This document shows, in pieces, positions 1-6,131 of a DNA stretch of 19,128 nt (position 1 is its first letter; each line of letters begins with the position of its first letter). The stretch comes from Bacillota bacterium (GTDB lineage: Bacteria > Bacillota > Desulfotomaculia > Desulfotomaculales > JAJYZD01). Under the pieces are notes generated by a model. It was not told the origin of the DNA. It made no database searches and worked only from the letters and a program-made list of their open reading frames with translations. Location of the stretch: positions 1 to 19,128 of the forward strand of contig JAJYZD010000040.1 of NCBI GenBank assembly GCA_021800315.1, written 5' to 3'. The position numbers and the translations under genes are program-made.

Positions 1-158
1 AGATCAACCGGATCTCGTTGGGCCCCGGCAAGACCAAGCTTGGAATCACCCAGGTATCACTGCCCCAGAAAGAGATCCTGGACGCACTAGACGCCGGAGG
101 TGTTGCTGAGCCAAAACTGGTCAAGCGACTACTTAAAAAGGCGGAAAACTGGCTGTAG
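1..158 (+). CDS. C-terminal fragment of an unidentified protein, possibly a transposase
   Basis: Reading from base 3, the sequence is open for 51 codons to a TAG at 156-158. The start lies left of the window. The peptide is basic, contains RISLGPGKTKLGITQ near its beginning and ends in KRLLKKAENWL. I tentatively connect the SLGPG...GIT pattern with C-termini of DDE transposases of the IS4/IS1634 type in clostridial genomes, but this rests on memory and no catalytic residue is visible. A MITE-like element lies about 85 bp downstream, which fits a mobile neighbourhood but does not prove a link. It could equally be the tail of an ordinary host protein. Confidence 0.5.
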   Translation, partial: INRISLGPGKTKLGITQVSLPQKEILDALDAGGVAEPKLVKRLLKKAENWL

Positions 159-244
159 TCCCTAATGACTTTTTCGTAGAGGGCTTAAACCCTTGCTATG
201 ACTGATAATGGTAAATTCTTACGCCAAACTTGGGTAAACAGTTA

Positions 245-438
245 GGCATGTCTCATTGGGGCGCCAAAATTTGTTGACAGGTCTGCGCATGTCAGATCGC
301 GACCCCAGCCTGGAGGGGGTCCACCCCTTCCCGAACTTCCGGGACTCCCGCATTTGCCACCACCTGAACAGGCCCCCGGCCTGGTTGGTTCATCTGCTCT
401 CGCTGGCCGGGTCCGTCAACATATTTCTGAGACATGCC
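245..438. mobile_element. MITE-like non-autonomous element with target duplication
   Basis: The segment begins GGCATGTCTCA (245-255) and ends with the exact reverse complement TGAGACATGCC (428-438). Further in, GTTGAC (273-278) and GTCAAC (415-420) are also inverted, giving longer imperfect ends. The element is flanked by an 8-bp direct repeat AACAGTTA at 237-244 and 439-446, as expected of a target-site duplication. Inside is a small hairpin (301-306 with 316-321). The 63-codon plus-strand ORF spanning it resembles nothing I know. At 194 bp with no transposase it would have to be moved in trans. GG-starting ends and an 8-bp duplication are compatible with several IS families; I do not assign one. 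Confidence 0.72.
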
Positions 439-508
439 AACAGTTAGGTTGATGAGATTTGATTAAGAAGTACGGATGATTGCAAGGTTTGGGAGTTCGA
501 TCACAAAG

Positions 509-530
509 GGCGTAACACTGGCGTAACACT
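509..530. repeat. Tandem 11-bp direct duplication
   Basis: GGCGTAACACT occurs twice back to back (509-519 and 520-530). It lies in the non-coding stretch between the MITE-like element and the hairpin following the S-layer remnant. No function is evident. Apart from the MITE-like element, this repeat and the hairpin at 584-623, I see nothing supportable between 159 and 640. Confidence 0.6.
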
Positions 531-583
531 TTAGAAGAATTATATTGACGGGCACCGGATTTGTCAACTTGTTGGCGCTAAAT

Positions 584-623
584 GGAAGTGCGGCGGAGAC
601 TCCATATTCCCCGCCGCACTTCC
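584..623 (-). terminator. Large inverted repeat, probable terminator of the SLH gene
   Basis: GGAAGTGCGGCGG (584-596) and CCGCCGCACTTCC (611-623) form a perfect 13-bp stem with a 14-nt loop. The stem begins 17 nt past the stop codon of the minus-strand SLH remnant. On that strand it is followed by ATTTAGC, so the U tract is weak. Position and stability fit the transcription terminator of the former surface-protein gene. A mobile-element end is the alternative. Confidence 0.6.
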
Positions 624-968
624 GTAACCTTCCAAAAGGACTATTTCAACAAATCCGCAATGACCGTCACCGCCTCGGCCCTGGTCGCGTAGCGATGCGG
701 CTGGAATGTTCCATCCGGATAACCGTGGACAAGACCATTCTTGACCGCCGTCTCCACGTATTCCCTTGCCCATGGAGCGATTTGAGCCGCATCGGTGAAG
801 GGCAGCGGACCGCTGACCAGGGCAAGCTTATCCGCCCGCACCACCATTGCCGCCATCTGATCCCGGGTGATCAGGTCGTTGGGACCAAAGCGTGCGGGAC
901 TAAACCCTCTGACTATCCCGTCAGCCACCTGTACGGGAGGTGGTGAAATGGTCTACGGTAACCGTTAT

Positions 969-1123
969 AATATTCCTCTGCAACATTTGCATCAATCGCG
1001 AGAATGTTGAACGTGCGGCCGTCTGTGGCGGAGATTGAAGGAGATTGAGCGCGTAACAACCGGATGATTGCGAAAAAATCCTTCTCGCGGCGGAATTTGG
1101 GTTGCGGGCAAAGCCCGCGCTAG
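969..1123. other. 155-bp insert splitting the surface-protein remnant
   Basis: The minus-strand frame reads NGDT up to base 1124 and the expected continuation ITVTVDHFTT starts at base 968 in a different frame. Removing exactly 969-1123 rejoins NGDT-ITVTVDHFTT in frame. The insert contains a perfect hairpin GCGGGC-TTT-GCCCGC on the minus strand near one end and a 9-bp direct repeat GGAGATTGA (1030-1038 and 1040-1048). I see no target duplication and no coding similarity. The exact boundaries could move by a few bases. Confidence 0.5.
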
Positions 1124-1545
1124 GGTATCGCCGTTAACCGTCCCGCCGGTAACGAGAACCCACTGACTGGTCGATGTGTCATAGTAGTATACGGCAGGGT
1201 TGGTTGTTCCAGCCGGGAAGGTGAAAGTCAGGGTGACGGGGGTGCTGAAGCTGTAGCCACCTCCGTTGACTGTGAACTCATACGCCCCAACCACGGTGTC
1301 ACCCGTCGGCGCTGGCGAGGGCGATGGCACGCTCTCCACGGTTACCGTGGGACCGGCACTTCCCAATGCACTGGCAGGAACAATGATCGAGGCCGCACTT
1401 CCTTGCCCGACTATTCCGCCTGTTACGTTGGAAACCGTGCCCGATCCAGTGGTGCTGACCAGGGGCGGCGTGATGACCGTCACGGTACAGGTCTTGCTGA
1501 AACCGCCGTCCACGGTGGTCACCTTGATGTGCGCCGTACCTGTCG

Positions 1546-1558
1546 CCCCCCCCCCCCC
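1546..1558. repeat. 13-base homopolymer (C on plus, G in the sense strand of the surface gene)
   Basis: Thirteen consecutive C lie on the plus strand within the Big2-encoding part of the minus-strand surface-protein remnant. Fourteen or eleven bases would keep the Big2 frame continuous; thirteen do not. Long G tracts inside surface-protein genes are classic slippage-prone sites in phase variation. Sequencing error in a homopolymer is the obvious competing explanation. Confidence 0.9.
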
Positions 1559-1800
1559 GTCACTGTGGCAGTCAGCCCGTTCCCGGCGACCGTCGCTACG
1601 GAGGGCGTGTCGGAACTCCAGATCACGTTCTGATTGGTAGCACCGGATGGACTGATCGCCGCCGTCACGGTGTCCTTTCCGTTCACACCGATGATGTCGC
1701 TGGCCTTATCGAGAGAGACCCCGGTAACGGGCACCGTCGCCATTTCAATACTGTAAGCGGGCTTACCGGGTTGCCCCACAGACCAGTCAGCGTATCGTAC

Positions 1801-2856
1801 ACCTGCCCATATACGGTAGCAGCGGTAAATATGACAGACACGAACAATACGCTGTATACGGCCTCACATTTCGGAGGAGTGTACGAATGGAACGGTACGT
1901 CTTGGGAAGAAGTGCCAGGTAGTAGTGGATTTACTACAGAAGCAATTACTTCCGCTTATGGAATAGTGTATGCAGCAACAAACCAAGGACTAACAGGGTG
2001 CTCCATCAGGGACTGGAACAGTTTATATTACTGTTACCGGACCGGGAGGAACCAGTCAACCGACTAATGCGGATCAGTTTTCTTATGATACGGTTCCGGT
2101 AACGGGTATCGAGCCGATTTCCGGCACTCCCCAGGTAGGAGATGTCCTGACGGCCGGTTCGGTAGATCCTTCCGGTGCCACGGTGACCTATCAGTGGGAA
2201 GAATCCCCTACGCAGACCGGCACGTACTCAAATATTTCCGGAGCGACTTCGAGCGCCTACACCCCGGTCACAGGCGACCAGGGCCAGTGTATCGAGGTTG
2301 TAGCGACAGGAACGGGCAGCTATTCCGGTACGGCTACCAATGCATCGGTAGGTCCGGTAGCGGCCACCCCTCTGTGCCGCAAAACTCCGGCATCAGCCCG
2401 GTCAGCGCCACCTTTGATCTGAACCCGAACGGGACGGACCACGCCGCCATACCAGTAACCGTAACCTGGAACGGGAACACCCTGACGGGCATTACGAACG
2501 GCGGCTACACGCTGAAGCAGGGCACCGACTACACCGTATCCGGCAACGTCTACACCATCAACACCAGCTACCTGGATACCCTGGCCGTGGGTACGGTCAA
2601 CCTGATCTTCAACTTCAGCGCGGGTAACCCGGCGACCCTGGCCGTGACCGTGGAGAACACCACGCCGGCTCTGGGTGGCCTGACCATCAATCCGGTAAGC
2701 GGGGCATACTCCGCGCCGCTGACCGTGACCATAAGCGACAACAGTCTGTCTGGCAATCTGTTTACTACTCCACCGCAGGCGATCCGGAGTCGGTCAGCGG
2801 CGCCATCTACGCCTGTGGTCTGCAACATTATTTGAACCCAAATGCGCTCGCAATAG
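1801..2856 (+). pseudogene. Mosaic remains of plus-strand surface protein gene(s)
   Basis: Four recognisable pieces lie in sequence. About 1816-1995 encodes a propeller-like repeat (NTLYTASHFGGVYEWNGTSW and GIVYAATNQG). A frame change near 2000 leads to an IPT/TIG-type strand (GTVYITVTGPGGTSQP) and an Ig-like segment (TYQWEESPTQTGTYSNISGA...GQCIEVVATGTGSYSGTA), to about 2370. After another frame change, 2380-2656 matches the X2 module (ISPVSATFDLN, VTVTWNGNTLTGITNGGYTL, GTDYTVSGNVYTI, LAVGTVNLIFNFSAG). From 2668 a chitobiase-type C-terminal domain starts (LTINPVSGAYSAPLTVTISD) and needs a one-base shift near 2755 to continue as VYYSTAGDPESVSGAIYACG. Such modules occur in large secreted or wall-bound proteins. 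No start, signal peptide or anchor remains. It converges on the PAS-HD-GYP remnant at about 2820-2895. Confidence 0.75.
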
Positions 2857-3670
2857 GTTGATTTTTCCAGTAGCCCGGAGCCTCGGCCAGGATCCTGCTC
2901 AACAGGGGAATGCGGGTGCCGGAAAGATCGTCCGGGTACCCGCCACCGTCATAGCGTTCGTGGTGGTGGCGCACAACCTCGACCACCTCTCCGGGCATGT
3001 CGTGCTGCCGCAGGATCCCGGCCCCCCGCGCGGGGTGGGACCGCATGGTCCGGAGTTCTTCCGCGGTGAGCCGGCCGGGTTTGTTGAGGATAGGGCGCGG
3101 AATGCCCACCTTGCCGCAGTCGTGGGTGATGGCTGCTATAGAGAGGGTGTCGATCTGTTGGCGGGACAGGGAAAGCTGCCGGGCGACGGCCAGGGCGTAA
3201 AGGGCGACCCGTTCCATGTGGCCGGCCGTATACGGGTCGGATATGTCCAGGAGTCTGACTATGGAGCTAAACTAAGCCATTTTCTCCAGAAACAGACCCT
3301 GCCTGGCCTGATAAGGGCAGTACAACCCCAAAACCATCAGTACCTGCCTGCTCTCCCTCATCATCCAGGTGGTAACGGAGTATTTTCCCGGCTGTCTTTG
3401 CCGGTCGGTTTTGATTACCATCGGCCTGTTGCACAACTCTTTGCCGGTGACCAGGGTCTTGTAGATCGGTGATAGAAAGCGGCCATTTTCGTCGTAGATC
3501 CTGGCGCCGAAGAAAACCTCCACGAAATCCCGGCCGATCGCTTCGTCCACGGCAACCGGGGCGTGCTCAACCGCCGCGCGGTTAATGGCGGCAATGCGGC
3601 TGGCGTTGTCGAGCAGGACGGCTGGAACCGCGAAAGAGTTCAACGCGCGCAAAGCAAACCGGCGCAGCAT
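2828..3670 (-). pseudogene. PAS-HD-GYP protein gene, interrupted by TAG and 3'-truncated
   Basis: Starting at ATG 3670, with a well-placed AGAGGTGG five bases upstream, 132 codons encode a PAS-like sensor domain (VPAVLLDNASRIAAINRAAV..., FGARIYDENGRFLSPIYKTL, YSVTTWMM). A TAG at 3272-3274 stops it. The same frame continues without change into LLDISDPYTAGHMERVALYA and a clear HD-GYP phosphodiesterase core: THDCGKVGIP with the HD pair, then HHHERYDGGGYPDDLSG. HD-GYP enzymes hydrolyse cyclic di-GMP. Homology ends at LLSRILA (about 2892), where the family normally continues VAD.YDAM; the last 22 codons are unrelated. Both lesions point to a decaying gene. It lies 57 bp downstream of the chemotaxis receptor and was probably co-transcribed with it. 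Translation of only the PAS part, or restart at ATG 3217, cannot be excluded. Confidence 0.85.
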
Positions 3671-3727
3671 GGCACCACCTCTACCGCCTTTGTTAGCTGG
3701 ATACTTCCCGCAGTCGGGTTCGGCCTT

Positions 3728-5281
3728 CTACGTCAGCCTGAAAGCCTCCACCATCTTCTCCATGGCGGTGGCGATCTCGGCCAGGGATTCTACCGACGAG
3801 CCAATGACCCGCGTGTTTGTTGCCTGGTCGTTGATTGATGATGCCGCATTATTTGCGCTGCTTTGCATTACTTCGGCGGCACCGGCGATATTCTGAACAT
3901 GACTATCCAGGTTACGGATGGTATGGATGATATCCTTGAAATAATTACTGGCGGAGTCGATCGAGGCCTGTCCGGAGTGTACCGCAATTTCATTTTCCTG
4001 CATGGCCTTTGCGGCGGAAATTATACTGTCTTGTACAGATGTCAACATTGTCTTGATTTCATTGGCCGAAGTCCTCGATTGTTCAGCAAGGTTCCTTACT
4101 TCCGTGGCGACCACAGCGAAACCCTTGCCGCTTTCTCCGGCCCTCGCCGCCTCTATGGCCGCATTCAGTGCCAGGAGGTTGGTCCGGTCACTGGTATTTA
4201 CAATAGTATCCACGATATCACTGATCGATTTGGAAGCATCGCTTAACTGATCAATATTCGATCTCACCTGTGAATGAGTGTCTACGATCTTTTGCATGCG
4301 TCCGCCGACTTCGGCGATGCTGTCGTAGCCTTTTTCCGCCTTGTGTTTGGTCTCCTCCGATACATGGGCGAGGTTGACCGCGTTTTCATTGACCCCGTTG
4401 GCCGCCGACGACAACTCGTTGAACATGTTCGCCGCCGCGGTCGCGCCCGCGGCAATGTCCTGCGACGAGGAGCGAAGTTCCCGGGCCGATGCCAGCACCA
4501 CGGAGGCCTTGGTCGCGATGTGACCGACCAGGTTCCGCAGTCCTTCCATCATACCGGTGACGGCTGCCGCCAGGCGTCCGAGTTCGTCAGGCCTGCCCGG
4601 CCCGGGCGGCGCTACCGTGAGGTCGCCGTTCTTGACGCTTTCGACGACCCGGACCACATCCATGATCGGGGGCACGACCCACCGTATTGAGAGCCAAGCC
4701 GCCAGGAGGGCGGCAACGAGGTCCAGGGCCAGGAGAACCAGGGAAGAATCGATCATGAAGCGGTCGCGCCTGAGGACGTCGGCGTCTTGGACCGCCAGAC
4801 CCCGCACCGCCGCGCTGCGGATCTGCCGCAGTATCGCGTGGACCGAGTCCTTGCTGGACGCCACCCGCTTCAGGTCGGCCGTGGCGGCCGGGCTCCCGGG
4901 GACGGCCCGCAGAACGGCAGCTACATCGGAATTATAGGTGTGCATGGTGGCAACCATGTTTCGCCCACTCGTTCCCGAAGCAGCGGCCAAAGCCCGTCCA
5001 GTCGCCGACAGTTCACCGGACAACTGTTGGGTGGCGGCCAGCGTTTTGGGATTGGGCAAAAGCGCATAGTGGAACACATGGGCCTGAACGTCGTTGAGTT
5101 CGGAATTGGCCGCTTGGGTTTGCTGTTCCAGGTTGGTCATCGCCACCTGGCTGGTCGTACTGGTTTTTTGCAAACTGTAGATGTTCATGCCGACGGTGAG
5201 AACCATAAGCATGAGCACGAGGCCGAAACTGCCGGCTAATTTGGCTTTCAGGCTGAAAGCCGGGTTTTTGTCCGATTCCAC
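3728..5281 (-). CDS. Methyl-accepting chemotaxis protein
   Basis: A transmembrane chemoreceptor of 517 residues that passes ligand signals to CheA/CheW. Transmembrane segment 1 is at about 15-36 and segment 2 at 177-199, enclosing a roughly 140-residue extracellular, mostly helical (four-helix-bundle-like) sensor. HAMP follows at about 200-253. The cytoplasmic coiled-coil signalling domain extends to the end, with the conserved hairpin tip at 359-400 (RTNLLALNAAIEAARAGESG, KGFAVVATEVRNLAEQS). No C-terminal NWETF-type CheR tether is present. The start is GTG 5281, with GGAAAGGCGG upstream; the hydrophobic segment follows at a normal distance. The ligand cannot be predicted. It appears full-length and intact, unlike the PAS-HD-GYP gene after it. 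A sigma-28-type promoter precedes it, consistent with motility regulon membership. Confidence 0.95.
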   Translation of the reverse strand: MESDKNPAFSLKAKLAGSFGLVLMLMVLTVGMNIYSLQKTSTTSQVAMTNLEQQTQAANSELNDVQAHVFHYALLPNPKTLAATQQLSGELSATGRALAAASGTSGRNMVATMHTYNSDVAAVLRAVPGSPAATADLKRVASSKDSVHAILRQIRSAAVRGLAVQDADVLRRDRFMIDSSLVLLALDLVAALLAAWLSIRWVVPPIMDVVRVVESVKNGDLTVAPPGPGRPDELGRLAAAVTGMMEGLRNLVGHIATKASVVLASARELRSSSQDIAAGATAAANMFNELSSAANGVNENAVNLAHVSEETKHKAEKGYDSIAEVGGRMQKIVDTHSQVRSNIDQLSDASKSISDIVDTIVNTSDRTNLLALNAAIEAARAGESGKGFAVVATEVRNLAEQSRTSANEIKTMLTSVQDSIISAAKAMQENEIAVHSGQASIDSASNYFKDIIHTIRNLDSHVQNIAGAAEVMQSSANNAASSINDQATNTRVIGSSVESLAEIATAMEKMVEAFRLT

Positions 5282-5421
5282 TGAGTCCGCCGCCTTTCCA
5301 TGGGGTTGGGTTGGGCCGGGGATGCCGGGGAACCGTTACCGGGGGGAAGGGTGGAGCGATTGGTGAACAAGGCGGACGATACTTTCCAAACAGGAGGCGG
5401 GAAGGGGTCGTTCCAAGAACA

Positions 5422-5449
5422 TTATCGGCATCTGTCCGCCGATACTTTA
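5422..5449 (-). promoter_or_regulatory. Sigma-28/SigD-type promoter of the chemoreceptor gene
   Basis: On the minus strand TAAAGTAT (5449-5442) is followed after 12 bases by GCCGATAA (5429-5422), close to the flagellar sigma consensus TAAAGTTT-N11-GCCGATAA. It predicts transcription starting near 5415 and a leader of about 130 nt before GTG 5281. TATCGGC and GCCGATA within it are also a 7-bp inverted repeat around 8 bases, so an operator or stem role is a possible alternative or addition. Confidence 0.7.
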
Positions 5450-5519
5450 ACGACATCGCCGGCCGCCCGGTCAGCGGCGGATAATTTGGTTCCCCCGGAG
5501 GAAAAATCGTTTCACGGGC

Positions 5520-5548
5520 TTGCTATTCCTTAAGCGGTGTGCTAAACT
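5520..5548 (+). promoter_or_regulatory. Sigma-A-like promoter of the rimP operon
   Basis: TTGCTA (5520-5525), a 17-bp spacer and TAAACT (5543-5548), with TG one base before the -10 (extended -10). Each hexamer matches consensus at four of six positions. Transcription would begin near 5555, giving a leader of about 88 nt that contains the hairpin at 5581-5605. It lies back to back with the chemoreceptor promoter. Confidence 0.5.
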
Positions 5549-5580
5549 ATCTGTGGTTGTAAAGCCGGCGGAATTTTGGC

Positions 5581-5605
5581 AAGGAGTGGGAGCTTCCCAC
5601 TCTTT
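5581..5605 (+). terminator. Leader hairpin, possible attenuator, before rimP
   Basis: GAGTGGGA (5584-5591) and TCCCACTC (5595-5602) pair perfectly around a 3-nt loop. A-U and G-U pairs extend the stem to 5581-5605. It is followed by CATATT, so the U tract is short. It lies inside the predicted 5' leader, about 38 nt before the start codon, so an attenuator or RNA-stabilising role is more natural than a terminator of an upstream gene, since the upstream gene is divergent. Confidence 0.5.
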
Positions 5606-5642
5606 CATATTGTGAAGCGGCTCAGGTTAAAAAGGTGGTTTT

Positions 5643-6107
5643 ATGGCTAAGGAGAACCTGGCGGACCGGCTGTTCGACCTGGCATCCGGGATCGGCGAGC
5701 AGGAAGGCCTGGCGCTGGTGGATGTCGAGTACGTCCGGGCGGGCTCCAAGAGCACGGTGCGGGTGTTCATCGACAAACCCGGCGGTGTGACCCTGGACGA
5801 CTGCCAGGCTTTCTCGGATCGCTTCGGCTACGTGTTGGACCGTGATGACCCCATCCCCCACGCCTACTCCCTGGAAGTATCCTCGCCCGGCCTTACCAGG
5901 AGCCTGACCAAACCGCACCACTACCGGTATTTCGCCGGTCGGCGCGTCAAGGTCGTGTGCCGTTCCCCGCGGGACGGTGCCAACACCTTTTCGGGAGTGC
6001 TCAAGGGACTGGAAGACCAAGTGGTGGTTTTGGAAGTGGCCGGGGAAGAGGTCCGTATTTCCCTGGACGAGGTGGCCCGCGCCCGATTGCTGGGTGACTG
6101 GGCCTGA
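5643..6107 (+). CDS. rimP: Ribosome maturation factor RimP
   Basis: This 154-residue protein helps assemble the 30S ribosomal subunit. The N-terminal alpha/beta domain (about 1-85) shows EGLALVDVEYVRAG, VRVFIDKPGGVTLDDCQAFS and YSLEVSSPGLTRSLT, the last being the most conserved RimP segment. The C-terminal SH3-like barrel (about 86-154) follows with RRVKVVCRSPRDG and GVLKGLEDQVVVLEV. Length is typical. ATG 5643 is preceded by AGGTGG at good spacing. It is the first gene of the translation block and lies 24 bp before nusA, the usual arrangement in bacteria, suggesting co-transcription from the promoter at 5520. Confidence 0.97.
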   Translation: MAKENLADRLFDLASGIGEQEGLALVDVEYVRAGSKSTVRVFIDKPGGVTLDDCQAFSDRFGYVLDRDDPIPHAYSLEVSSPGLTRSLTKPHHYRYFAGRRVKVVCRSPRDGANTFSGVLKGLEDQVVVLEVAGEEVRISLDEVARARLLGDWA

Positions 6108-6131
6108 AAAACCCGACTCATCGCAAAGGGG

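Larger units (their letters stand above)
641..1779 (-). pseudogene. Broken surface protein with Big2-like and SLH domains (C-terminal remains)
   Basis: On the minus strand, 1779-1548 encodes a Big2-type Ig domain (VPVTGVSLDKAS... then VIWSSDTPSVATV). The frame is lost in a 13-base G run at 1558-1546. The next frame continues the same domain (TAHIKVTTVDGG, CTVTVITPP) and then a beta-rich segment ending YYYDTSTSQWVLVTGGTVNGDT. There the reading is interrupted by a 155-bp insert (969-1123) and resumes as ITVTVDHFTT (968-939). A deletion then joins it, in another frame, to the second half of one SLH motif (ADGIVRGFSP...ITRDQMAAMVVRA) and one full SLH motif (FTDAAQIAPWAREYVETAV...GYPDGTFQPHRYATRAEA), stop at 641. 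SLH motifs bind pyruvylated cell-wall polymers, so the parent was a cell-wall-anchored protein. At least three lesions make it non-functional as read. No genuine start is visible; upstream sequence is unrelated. Confidence 0.85.

Noticed and set aside
541..583. Sequence partly resembling the inner part of the MITE left end (GCGCCAA...GTTGAC in reverse orientation)
   Set aside because: The similarity is short and gapped, and the outer GGCATGTCTCA end is missing; it could be chance.
1780..1860. A minus-strand reading with a signal-peptide-like stretch (LFVSVIFTAATVYGQVYD)
   Set aside because: It lies opposite the propeller-like plus-strand segment, has only a TTG as possible start, and cannot be joined to the Big2 frame without a shift. 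Chance cannot be excluded.
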